From Deltaproteobacteria bacterium (GTDB lineage Bacteria; Desulfobacterota; Dissulfuribacteria; Dissulfuribacterales; UBA3076): DNA of 8,091 nucleotides. The notes beneath the pieces were generated by a model that was given only the letters and a program-made list of their open reading frames with translations, ran no database searches and was not told the origin of the DNA. The position numbers were made by a program, and so were the translations under genes. Where the stretch lies: contig JAGGRV010000013.1 in the NCBI GenBank assembly GCA_021159445.1, positions 1 to 8,091 on the forward strand, in the 5' to 3' direction. This document shows, one piece after another, positions 1 through 7,600 of the stretch. Every line of letters begins with the position of its first letter. Position 1 is the stretch's first letter.

Positions 1-33
1 AGCAACAATTATTCCGATGATTTTCTTTGACAT
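1..33 (-). CDS. Start of a probable RND-type periplasmic adaptor (membrane fusion) gene, cut by the window edge
   Basis: Only the first 11 codons are present, reading M-S-K-K-I-I-G-I-I-V-A. Two lysines followed by a hydrophobic run is what the start of a signal peptide or inner-membrane anchor looks like. The ATG lies 19 bases after the stop codon of the tolC-like gene on the same strand. I see no strong Shine-Dalgarno sequence; the preceding bases are purine-rich (GCAGAAA). In proteobacteria the gene after a TolC-type channel in an efflux operon is very often the HlyD/AcrA-type adaptor that links the inner-membrane pump to the channel. The product call rests on that context and not on sequence similarity. 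It could also be the pump subunit or another exported protein. Confidence 0.45.
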   Translation of the reverse strand, partial: MSKKIIGIIVA

Positions 34-52
34 TTTCTGCAATCTCGACTTA

Positions 53-1414
53 TCAAAGCCCCTTATCAATGGAGCCCACTGCCAACTTATAATCCACAAC
101 CGCCTTTTGCATATCATACATGGAGGAAAGCTCACTGGCCCTGGCGGTAAGCCATGCGGACTGGGCAAGGAGGCTGTCTGTGATAGTCCCTGCCCCGGTT
201 CGGTATTTCAAATCCTCTATGCGGAATGTCTCCCTGGCCGTGGATGTTACGGACCTTGCTACCTGAAAACGGTGCCTTGCCTCCCGCACCGATGAAATGG
301 CATGCAGGACCTCGGTGCGTCCGTTCAGCCTGGCCTCACGGAGGCCCTCCTTTGCGGCAAGGAGTTTTGCCTCCGCCTCCCTTACCTGGGCAGATATGAC
401 GCCTCCACTGAAGATGTTAAGATTCACGGTAATACCGCCTGACCAGACCTCTTCGTCTCCCTCAAAGCCACTTCCCGCTCGTCTTCCATAATCCCCAACG
501 AGGTCCAGTGAAGGGAGGTGGAGTCCCTTTACGAGCCTCACATTGGCCTCGGCACGCCTGACTTCCCTTAAGGCCCTCTGGACATCCGGACGATTTTTTA
601 TGGCCTCTTCGAGTTGAGCCTCTGTACCTTGTACTGCCGCTGTGTCAGGTGGTGAAAGGGTACCTATCGTATCTGGCTCGGAGGAAGGGTCCCTTCCAAG
701 AAGAAGCGCCAGAGTCTGCCTTGAACGTTTCTCGTCTTCCCGGCTTTCTATAAGGGACTGCCTCTGCGCAGCCACCTGGGTCTCAATCCGCATAAGATCA
801 ACAGGGGCAATCCTTCCTACTTTGAGCCTTACCTCTGCATCGTCTCTTGCCTTTTCAAGGGCGGAAAGGGTCTCTTCCTGAGCCTTTACAAGGGATTTAA
901 TGTAAAGGATGCGGTTAAATATGTTGGTTACGTTGGCGATCACGTCCTGGGTGGTGAATCGTAGATTCGCCTCTGATATCATCTTTGAAAACTTCGCTAT
1001 GGAGATCTGGGTCCAGAGACGTCCTCCTTCATATAGGGGTATTTTAACGGTGATCCCCGCCCTGTATTGGTCTCTGCTGAAGGTAGGAGGCATACCCCCG
1101 AAGCTTTTGATTGGGACTACCACGGCAGGATCGCTCAGCCTTGAATAATCAGTATAACCGCTTATCTGCGGAAGAAGCCTTCCTCTAGCCCCTTTTCTGG
1201 CCTCTTCCGAAGCAACTAACTCGTTCCGGCTTTTTGAAAGGAGGGGATTTTCATGAAGGGCGATCTGAATTGCCTGGTCCAGGGTAAGGGAATCTCCAGC
1301 AAAGGAAAAGCAAGTACCCAAAACAGCGGAAAAAATCGTTCCTGTCATGATCCACACAAAGATTGCGAGGATCTGCTTCTTGAGCGCCTGGCTCAGAATC
1401 AAGGTCTTCAACAT
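53..1414 (-). CDS. TolC-family outer-membrane efflux channel protein
   Basis: The product is the outer-membrane exit duct of a tripartite efflux pump or type I exporter. From the chosen start it has 453 residues, normal for the family. Residues 1-39 form a signal peptide: lysines at 12-13, a hydrophobic stretch, and probable cleavage after S-F-A at 39. The mature part opens with the family hallmark L-T-L-D-Q-A-I-Q-I-A-L-x-x-N-P, then long amphipathic heptad-like helices, an internal Y-x-G-G strand region near 'LYEGG', and a second related half ending in helices, as expected for two OEP repeats. I start at the ATG at 1414 because it overlaps the end of arsR by 7 bases (ATGTTGA) and gives a clean signal peptide. 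The ATG at 1480 would add 22 residues inside arsR. Cys35 (L-G-T-C) is a poor lipobox, so lipidation is possible but unlikely. The substrate is unknown. Confidence 0.88.
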   Translation of the reverse strand: MLKTLILSQALKKQILAIFVWIMTGTIFSAVLGTCFSFAGDSLTLDQAIQIALHENPLLSKSRNELVASEEARKGARGRLLPQISGYTDYSRLSDPAVVVPIKSFGGMPPTFSRDQYRAGITVKIPLYEGGRLWTQISIAKFSKMISEANLRFTTQDVIANVTNIFNRILYIKSLVKAQEETLSALEKARDDAEVRLKVGRIAPVDLMRIETQVAAQRQSLIESREDEKRSRQTLALLLGRDPSSEPDTIGTLSPPDTAAVQGTEAQLEEAIKNRPDVQRALREVRRAEANVRLVKGLHLPSLDLVGDYGRRAGSGFEGDEEVWSGGITVNLNIFSGGVISAQVREAEAKLLAAKEGLREARLNGRTEVLHAISSVREARHRFQVARSVTSTARETFRIEDLKYRTGAGTITDSLLAQSAWLTARASELSSMYDMQKAVVDYKLAVGSIDKGL

Positions 1415-1821
1415 GACGAATATCCAGATCTTCCAGGTTGAGATGAGGCATGATTCTCTTTCGCAGGAACACTGCCACATATCTCAGCTACCGTTACATC
1501 CAGGTGATCCCTCAGGATCTTGATCTCCGGATCGTCTTCGTGCCACTTCTCCACCAGTCTCATGAGTTGCCTTACCATGGGCGGAGCATCATCTCCAGTA
1601 AGCATGTAATCCATTCGGAGCCCTCTACGCTCAGACTCAACAAAACCCGCATCTTCCAGCACTCGCAGATGGCGCGATACCGTGGGCTGGGCAAGACCCA
1701 AAACGCTGGTCAGCTCACACACACAAGAGGTACGATGTTGGAGAAGCTTAAGGATTTTTAACCTGGTCGGGTCGGCAACGGCCTTGAGACACCTGGATGT
1801 CTTTTTCATCGATTTATTCAT
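1408..1821 (-). CDS. ArsR/SmtB-family metal-responsive transcriptional repressor
   Basis: The product is a 137-residue winged-helix DNA-binding regulator. Residues 13-27 (L-K-A-V-A-D-P-T-R-L-K-I-L-K-L-L) are the typical ArsR N-terminal helix. The helix-turn-helix spans about 36-56, with recognition helix Q-P-T-V-S-R-H-L-R-V-L at 45-55, followed by the wing at 60-74. The pair C33-V-C35-E-L matches the alpha-3 Cys-x-Cys metalloid/metal site of the ArsR branch, so an arsenite- or soft-metal-type inducer is plausible. C115 and the terminal C137 may add ligands. Repressors of this family leave DNA when metal binds. It is followed by the tolC-like gene with a 7-base overlap, so it probably controls that efflux unit and itself. 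Met1 and Met5 are both possible starts and neither has a Shine-Dalgarno sequence. I prefer Met1 because a promoter sits at leaderless distance. The ligand is inferred only. Confidence 0.9.
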   Translation of the reverse strand: MNKSMKKTSRCLKAVADPTRLKILKLLQHRTSCVCELTSVLGLAQPTVSRHLRVLEDAGFVESERRGLRMDYMLTGDDAPPMVRQLMRLVEKWHEDDPEIKILRDHLDVTVAEICGSVPAKENHASSQPGRSGYSSC

Positions 1822-1828
1822 AATAAAC

Positions 1829-1842
1829 TATATAGCTATATA
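1829..1842. promoter_or_regulatory. Palindromic operator candidate for the ArsR-family repressor
   Basis: TATATAGCTATATA is a perfect 14-base palindrome centred between 1835 and 1836. It covers the whole -10 box and part of the spacer of the arsR promoter, so a bound dimer would block RNA polymerase. A second, looser inverted repeat (TATAT-TT-ATATA, 1839-1850) continues into the spacer. AT-rich palindromes over the promoter are usual operators for ArsR/SmtB repressors. Autoregulation is inferred from position; no binding data are available. Confidence 0.55.
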
Positions 1843-1857
1843 TTTATATATTGTCAA
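1829..1857 (-). promoter_or_regulatory. Probable sigma-70-type promoter of the arsR-tolC unit
   Basis: On the minus strand a perfect TTGACA (1857-1852) is followed by a 17-base spacer and a TATATA -10 box (1834-1829). The expected transcription start, 7-8 bases after the -10 box, falls on or next to the A of the arsR ATG at 1821. No Shine-Dalgarno sequence lies between the promoter and that ATG, so the transcript may be leaderless. The surrounding 35 bases are almost pure A+T, unlike the flanking genes. Confidence 0.65.
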
Positions 1858-1955
1858 CTATGGATGACACAGAACCAATCAATGACCTGGACAGGGATCA
1901 GTTATGGCAAAACATATATCCAGTATCCAGCAACCGTTCTCACAATGCGGCATAG

Positions 1956-2858
1956 TCAGGATGATCCTTGCCAGGACATGGCGGGCGCCATGGAGAGCTG
2001 AAACTCCTCATCTAATGCCCTGACTTCTTTCACTCTTTCAGGATCAAGGAACGTGTCATAAATAGGATCAGTTCTGAGTGAAAATCTGCCAAGCAGTTTT
2101 TGTTCAATGAGGGAGAGGGCCTCAATCGATTTATCACAGATTGGGTAGCCCCTGTCATCAAGGCTGATGATCGAATCGAACGAGACCCTGGAGACATTGT
2201 TGATATCCACTAGCTTGATATTTCCGGACCGTGTCAGGATAAGGTTCCCTGCACCCGCAAGATCCGGGACACGGCCCGTCTCCGCAATCATTTGTTTCAG
2301 TTTTTTTATGAAATTGTCAGCCCTTTCCCGAACACCGCGTATCCATTGGTCGCTTATCCTGGCTGAGCCCTCAGTATTGTCAAAACCCATGTCATGCCGA
2401 AGTGAAGCCAAATGGTCTCTGTTCAATAGACCCCACGGGTCCAATATCTGACCTTGCACATACTCCTGTAAACCGCAAAGAAGGATCTCGCATTTCCCAT
2501 GCCTTGAATAATCCACGAGAAACTCCCCGGGCCTGGCGAGATAATCAGAGGCCAGGTAGGTTTGAATGATTTTAACTCTCTTCAGCTCTTCCTCAGCGTC
2601 TTCCAGTGTGTCGAATCTTTTTCTGAATATCCTCAACATCTTTAACGGCTCGGCCCTCGGATACCACCTCAACCCATCAATGATGATCCCCTTATTTTCC
2701 TTTTCAACATCCTCCGGGTTTAATACCTGCATGATATGGGAGCGCAAACCTGAACGATAATGCCTCCTGTAGAGATAAATACCAGGGTCTCTGATAAAGT
2801 TCAGTCCCAGTATATCTTTATGAAGCAGATATGGTTTATCTCTTATGTCTTCCGGCAT
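1956..2858 (-). CDS. Unrecognised 300-residue protein with probable kinase-like (protein kinase/APH) fold
   Basis: I do not recognise a named family. The layout resembles a divergent kinase-fold protein. Residues 70-82 are basic (E-P-L-K-M-L-R-I-F-R-K-R-F) and could hold the N-lobe lysine. A charged helix at 84-100 (T-L-E-D-A-E-E-E-L-K-R-V-K) could be helix C. Residues 124-136 (E-I-L-L-C-G-L-Q-E-Y-V-Q-G) look like the hinge strand. Residues 199-205 (D-L-A-G-A-G-N) followed by 213-221 (N-I-K-L-V-D-I-N-N) resemble a catalytic loop Asp...Asn plus the metal-binding Asp of the DFG position, somewhat like YrbL-type proteins. The D199-N205 spacing is one residue longer than canonical, so activity is uncertain. 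No signal peptide or membrane segment is seen. The ATG at 2858 has no clear Shine-Dalgarno sequence; the next Met is residue 43, inside the conserved-looking part. It is probably the last gene of the carB unit. Confidence 0.72.
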   Translation of the reverse strand: MPEDIRDKPYLLHKDILGLNFIRDPGIYLYRRHYRSGLRSHIMQVLNPEDVEKENKGIIIDGLRWYPRAEPLKMLRIFRKRFDTLEDAEEELKRVKIIQTYLASDYLARPGEFLVDYSRHGKCEILLCGLQEYVQGQILDPWGLLNRDHLASLRHDMGFDNTEGSARISDQWIRGVRERADNFIKKLKQMIAETGRVPDLAGAGNLILTRSGNIKLVDINNVSRVSFDSIISLDDRGYPICDKSIEALSLIEQKLLGRFSLRTDPIYDTFLDPERVKEVRALDEEFQLSMAPAMSWQGSS

Positions 2859-2874
2859 ATCAGGAATTAATAGT

Positions 2875-2904
2875 AGAGGTTCAGAGGTTCAAGGTTCGGG
2901 GTTA
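2875..2904. repeat. Short degenerate tandem repeat, GGTTC units
   Basis: Reading the plus strand, four adjacent units are visible: AGAGGTTC (2875-2882), AGAGGTTC (2883-2890), AAGGTTC (2891-2897) and GGGGTTA (2898-2904). A further GGTTA follows at 2911-2915. The block fills most of the 73-base gap between the 112-residue gene and the kinase-like gene. In the transcript it reads as repeated GAACC. It cannot form a strong hairpin on its own and has no following T-run, so it is not an intrinsic terminator. Confidence 0.7.
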
Positions 2905-2931
2905 GCGAACGGTTACAAAAAGAACAAAATG

Positions 2932-3270
2932 CTACAAATCTGTCTTGTCTTCGTCCAGGATGATATAGAGAGGGATTTCATCGTCGCCCGAGATGAGCGT
3001 GTACTGGCTTCTGGTGTAGCGGATCAATTGTCCCTCGTCTTTAAACATAAGTTGATGGCCACGCGAGAATGGGCTTGGTAGAACGACCTTGAAACCGTCA
3101 GTCTCCAAAATATGCTCAGGGACGAATTCCATATTGCGTTTAAAGAAGTTCTTTGCAAAGCGCAGATCTTTCTGTGGGTCCTTTCTGGGTCCCACTATCG
3201 TCCAGCCCGAGTCTATGATTTCATCTAGATAACTTTCGCTTGATATGGTTTTGATTTCTTCCGATTTCAT
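2932..3270 (-). CDS. Small unrecognised protein (112 residues) translationally coupled to the PurF-like gene
   Basis: I do not recognise this protein. Its start codon overlaps the stop of the PurF-like gene as ATGA (3270-3267). There is no Shine-Dalgarno sequence of its own in front, so translation probably depends on ribosomes finishing the upstream gene. That supports it being a real gene with a linked role. It is soluble-looking and rich in charged residues, without signal peptide, membrane helix or cysteines. Residues 33-45 (Q-K-D-L-R-F-A-K-N-F-F-K-R) form a basic amphipathic stretch. The middle and end alternate hydrophobic and polar residues (K-V-V-L-P-S-P-F; Q-L-I-R-Y-T-R; P-L-Y-I-I-L-D), suggesting a beta-rich fold. 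The tail is acidic. It could be an accessory subunit or regulator of the PurF-like enzyme, but nothing in the sequence proves this. Confidence 0.7.
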   Translation of the reverse strand: MKSEEIKTISSESYLDEIIDSGWTIVGPRKDPQKDLRFAKNFFKRNMEFVPEHILETDGFKVVLPSPFSRGHQLMFKDEGQLIRYTRSQYTLISGDDEIPLYIILDEDKTDL

Positions 3271-4646
3271 TGTGTCTTAGTCGGGCTTTTTCCATCAAAG
3301 CACATCAAGCAAAGGTCCTCTTTTGGAATCCCCATGGCTGCAACAAACGCATCGAGGCTGTTATATTTCACAGAATCCGCGCTGATCTCTTTGGCTATCC
3401 AGGTCTCTAGATCTCTTAGCTGTTTCATGGACGTGATATCACCGGATTTAAAATAGCGTCTGGCTGCCAGTTCTTCATGACTGCGGGTAGAGATACCAAA
3501 ATCACATGGGCACATGAGAGGCGGACAGGCAATGCGTACATGGACCTCTTTTGCCCCTGCCTTTTTCAGGTCCCTAACCTTATGAAGGATCTGTGTACCC
3601 CGGACAATAGAATCATCGCACAGGACAATCCGTTTGCCTCTAACTGCATAAGGTAAGATGGACAGCTTGCGTTTGGCCATCTTTTCCCTGGCTAACTGAG
3701 TCGACTGCGTATAGCTCCGGTCAGCGTATCGATGATAGAGGAACACTTCCTGGTAGTTGATCTTTGATCGCTTGTGATACCCAAGGGCATGACCGATTCC
3801 CGACATGGGCACTGCCGCCACGATGTCAGCCTCGATGCCTCCTTCCTCAATATCTCGCTGTGCCAGGCTTTCACCCAGGTTGTTCCGGGCCTCCTGGACA
3901 TAGACGCCGTCTATGATGGAATCCAGACTGGCTGTATAGGCCCACTCAAAGGCACAATGGGCCTTACGCGGGGAATCAAGCTGTGCCACGCTCTGAAAGC
4001 CCTTGTCATTGATCAGAACAATTTCCCCTGGAAGTACATCTCGATGGATCTCCATTTCAAGGTTCTGAAGGGCCCGTGACTCTGATGCGACAGCACACCT
4101 GCCCGGACCCTGCCCCAAAATGAGCGGTCGGAAGCCATAGATATCCCGGGCCGCATAGATACCATCCTTTGTCAAGACCACAATGGAATAGGCCCCCCTG
4201 ACCTTTCTGGCAAGGGTGTGAATGCCAATCACCACATCTTTCTCTTCTATAATGATTTTGGAAATGACTTCAATGTTGTACCCGTGATAGAAGGACTTGC
4301 CACGGGCCTTCATTTCTGCAATTAGCTCATCGGCATTCAGCACGTTGCCGCTGAATGCCACTGCAACCTCTCCCAGTTGGCACTGCCATCTGACTGGCTG
4401 TCGCTCCCACAGGCTCACATGCCCTATGCCCCATGTTCCCTTCAGATATTTCAACTCCTCATGAGATAATATCCCGGCTGCCTTTCCATAATGGGTGACC
4501 TGATGGACGCTTTTGTTAAAAGTGGAAATGCCCCAGTACTCCTGTCCCCGGTGTTGGAGAAAATCAATACCCTGAAAAATCTCATGAGCACATTCAGTGT
4601 CTGAATATAAACCAAATACGCCGCAGTTATCTTGCAATGACTTCAT
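3267..4646 (-). CDS. PurF-like amidophosphoribosyltransferase with altered glutamine site
   Basis: Canonical PurF makes phosphoribosylamine from PRPP and glutamine, the first step of purine synthesis, in the cytoplasm. With the start at 4646 the protein has 459 residues: a seven-residue propeptide M-K-S-L-Q-D-N, then Cys8 as the expected N-terminal nucleophile and L-Q-H-R-G-Q at 30-35. The synthase half carries the PRPP loop D-D-S-I-V-R-G-T at 344-351. C231, C381, C446 and C449 align with the four [4Fe-4S] cysteines of the Bacillus subtilis enzyme. Odd points: the usual G-H-V-R-Y is G-H-V-S-L (S78), the oxyanion H-N-G-N is F-S-G-N (S99), and the usual S-D-x-E is Y-N-I-E (N124). Glutamine use is therefore doubtful and I leave the symbol empty. 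GAGGA seven bases upstream favours this start over the in-frame ATG at 4682, which has no Shine-Dalgarno sequence and overlaps carB. It may be a paralogue with a different amine donor or product. Confidence 0.85.
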   Translation of the reverse strand: MKSLQDNCGVFGLYSDTECAHEIFQGIDFLQHRGQEYWGISTFNKSVHQVTHYGKAAGILSHEELKYLKGTWGIGHVSLWERQPVRWQCQLGEVAVAFSGNVLNADELIAEMKARGKSFYHGYNIEVISKIIIEEKDVVIGIHTLARKVRGAYSIVVLTKDGIYAARDIYGFRPLILGQGPGRCAVASESRALQNLEMEIHRDVLPGEIVLINDKGFQSVAQLDSPRKAHCAFEWAYTASLDSIIDGVYVQEARNNLGESLAQRDIEEGGIEADIVAAVPMSGIGHALGYHKRSKINYQEVFLYHRYADRSYTQSTQLAREKMAKRKLSILPYAVRGKRIVLCDDSIVRGTQILHKVRDLKKAGAKEVHVRIACPPLMCPCDFGISTRSHEELAARRYFKSGDITSMKQLRDLETWIAKEISADSVKYNSLDAFVAAMGIPKEDLCLMCFDGKSPTKTQ

Positions 4647-4653
4647 GCAATCG

Positions 4654-4658
4654 TCCTC
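4654..4658 (-). promoter_or_regulatory. Ribosome binding site that decides the PurF-like start
   Basis: GAGGA on the minus strand lies seven bases before the ATG at 4646 and within the 19-base gap after the carB stop (TAA at 4668-4666). The alternative ATG at 4682 lies inside carB and is preceded by no comparable purine run. This makes the shorter protein, with Cys8 after a seven-residue propeptide, the more likely product. Confidence 0.7.
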
Positions 4659-4665
4659 ACTATTT

Positions 4666-7600
4666 TTACCCAATATCCTCATGATATCTCTGAAGCGACT
4701 TCACCCGACCATGCCCCTTCCGGCAGGCTGCAATTCCCCTGGCGGCGGCAACGGCCGCAGCCGTGGTGGTGATATACGGCACCTTGAACTTGATTGCCGC
4801 CTTTCGGATGTAGGAGTCGTCGTGCTTGCTCAGTCTGCCGCTGGGTGTGTTGATGATCAGTTGAATCTCATTGTTTTTTATCCCGTCAACAATATTGGGA
4901 CGGCCCTCATGCATCTTGCGGATCGGCTCTGATTGAATGCCGTGGTCTGCCAGAAACCTGTGAGTCCCTTCAGTAGCCTTGATATTAAAACCAAGTCTGT
5001 CAAACTTAGTTGCAGCTTTTAGGCCGGCATGCTTCTCTTTCTCGGATACAGTGATAAGCACGGTCCCCTCGGAAGGAAGCCGTTGTTGAGCCGCCTCCTG
5101 GGCCTTATAAAAGGCCAGGCCAAAAGAGTCCGCAAGCCCCAGGACCTCCCCTGTAGATCGCATCTCCGGGCCTAGGAGCGGGTCGACCTCCGGGAACATA
5201 TTAAAGGGGAAAACCGCCTCCTTGACGCCAAAGTGAGGGATCAATCCGGGTTTGATATCCAGGTCTGCGAGCTTTTTGCCCAGCATGAGCTGCGTGGCCA
5301 TGCGGGCCATGGAAATGTTGCAGACCTTTGAAACCAGAGGCACTGTCCTGGAGGCACGGGGATTTGCTTCAAGAATGTATACAACGTCATTGGCAATAGC
5401 GTACTGGATGTTCATCAGACCGACGACACCGAGTTCCACAGCGATCTTTTTCGTGTATTTGTAAATTGTATCAACGTGCTTGGCGGGAATACTGATGGGG
5501 GGTATCACACAGGCCGAGTCGCCCGAGTGAACTCCGGCCAGCTCGATATGTTCCATCACAGCCGGCACAAAGGCATCAGTGCCGTCGGAAATAGCATCTG
5601 CTTCGGCCTCAATAGCGTTTTCAAGGAACCTGTCGATCAAGATCGGCCGTTCCGGCGACACATCCACTGCCATGGCCATATAGTGCTTTAGCATCTCCCC
5701 GTCGTGGACAACCTCCATTGCCCGCCCCCCAAGCACATATGAAGGCCGGACCATGAGCGGATAACCGATCCTCTCAGCCACTTTAATGGCCTCTTCCAAT
5801 GTGCCGGCCATGCCTGATTCAGGCTCAGGGATACCGAGCTTTTTCATTATCTTGCGGAAACGATCACGGTCCTCAGCCAAGTCTATGGTCTCAGGAGAAG
5901 TGCCGATGATGTTGACACCGGCCTCGGCCAGTTCATTGGCAATATTCAAGGGGGTCTGCCCGCCGAACTGGACAATCACGCCCTCCGGCTTTTCCTTTTC
6001 ATAGATGCTCAATACGTCTTCGACCGTAAGCGGCTCGAAGTAGAGTTTATCTGAGGTATCGTAATCAGTTGAGACGGTCTCTGGATTGCAATTTACCATG
6101 ATCGACTCAAACCCCTCGTCACGCAGTGCAAAAGCTGCATGAACACAGCAATAGTCAAACTCGATCCCCTGCCCGATACGGTTGGGCCCTCCGCCCAGGA
6201 CCATTATCTTACGCCTGTTGCTTGTTTCTACCTTGTCAGTGGCATTGTATGTAGAGAAATAGTAGGCCGCATCCTCCACGCCGCTCACCGGCACAGGCTC
6301 CCACGCCTCTACTGCGCCCAAAGAGGTGCGCTGCTGCCGGATATCTTTTTCAGGGATTTCAAGGAGTTCAGACAAATACCGGTCTGAAAACCCATCTTTC
6401 TTGGCTTGCTTTAGCAGATCATCAGGCACAACAGTCCCCTTGTATTGCAGGATCTTTTCCTCAAGCTCCACCAGTTCCTTCATCTGTTCAATAAACCAGG
6501 GCTTAATATAGGTCTTCTCAAAGAGCGTTTCTACGCCGGCTCCCTTTCGCAAGGCCTCGTACATGATAAACTGCCGTTCGCTCGACGGCTCGACCAGCAG
6601 TTCCATCAATTCATCCAGCGATTTATCATTGAAGTCCTTGGCAAAGCCAAGCCCATAGCGGCCGTTTTCCAGGGAACGAATCGATTTCTGGAAGGCCTCC
6701 TTATAATTCTTGCCAATGCTCATGACCTCGCCAACGGCGCGCATCTGTGTACCCAGCTTATCTTCAGAGCCCTCAAACTTTTCAAAGGCCCACCGGGCAA
6801 ACTTCACTACCACATAGTCACCCCATGGCGTATATTTGTCCAGGGTCCCCTCTCGCCAGTAAGGAATTTCGTCCAGCGTCAAGCCACCTGCCAGCATGGC
6901 GGAAATAAGAGCAATGGGGAAACCCGTGGCCTTGGAAGCCAGGGCCGAAGAACGGGAGGTCCTGGGATTGATTTCGATCACCACCACACGGCCGGTCTTG
7001 GGATCATGGGCAAACTGGATGTTGGTGCCGCCTATGACCTTTATGGCTTCGACAATGTCATACGACCATTTTTGAAGCTGTTTTTGCAGTTTTGGATCGA
7101 TGGTAAGCATGGGGGCCGTGCAATAGGAGTCGCCCGTGTGCACGCCCATGGCATCCACATTCTCGATAAAACAGACAGTGATCATCTGGTTTTTGGCATC
7201 GCGCACGACTTCGAGCTCCAGTTCCTCCCATCCCAGGACAGACTCCTCCACCAGTACCTGGCCCACCATGCTTGCCGAAATGCCGCGGCCGGCAATGGTT
7301 CGCAGTTCTTCCACATTATACACCAGGCCGCCGCCCGTTCCTCCCATGGTATAGGCAGGCCGGATGACCACCGGGTAGTCGAGTTCAGCGGCAATTTTCT
7401 CAGCCTCCTCTACACTGAAGGCCGGTTTGCTCCTGGGCATCTCTATGCCGAGGCTGTCCATGGTCTCCTTAAATGCGATCCGGTCCTCGCCGCGTTTGAT
7501 GGCATCGACCTCAACGCCGATTATCTTGACACCGTATTTATCCAGCACGCCTGTTCGGGCCAGTTCTGAGGAAAGGTTCAGGCCGGTCTGGCCGCCAAGG

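Noticed and set aside
1415..1480. 22-residue N-terminal extension of the TolC-like protein from the ATG at 1480
   Set aside because: It would put a polar, cysteine-containing stretch before the signal peptide and overlap arsR by 73 bases. The ATG at 1414 gives a normal signal peptide and a short coupling overlap.
1822..1955. Intrinsic terminator after the kinase-like gene
   Set aside because: I looked for a GC stem followed by a T-run in the minus-strand direction. Only short direct repeats (TATCCAG twice, 1917-1930) and AT-rich promoter sequence are present.
4647..4682. 12-residue N-terminal extension of the PurF-like protein from the ATG at 4682
   Set aside because: There is no Shine-Dalgarno sequence before 4682, whereas GAGGA is well placed for the ATG at 4646. 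The longer propeptide is not needed, although some enzymes have one of about 11 residues, so it is not excluded.
6445..7569. A 374-codon open frame on the plus strand
   Set aside because: It lies entirely antisense to the well-conserved carB coding region, and its translation has no recognisable motif and an odd composition rich in His, Gly and Leu. It is a shadow of CarB codon bias.
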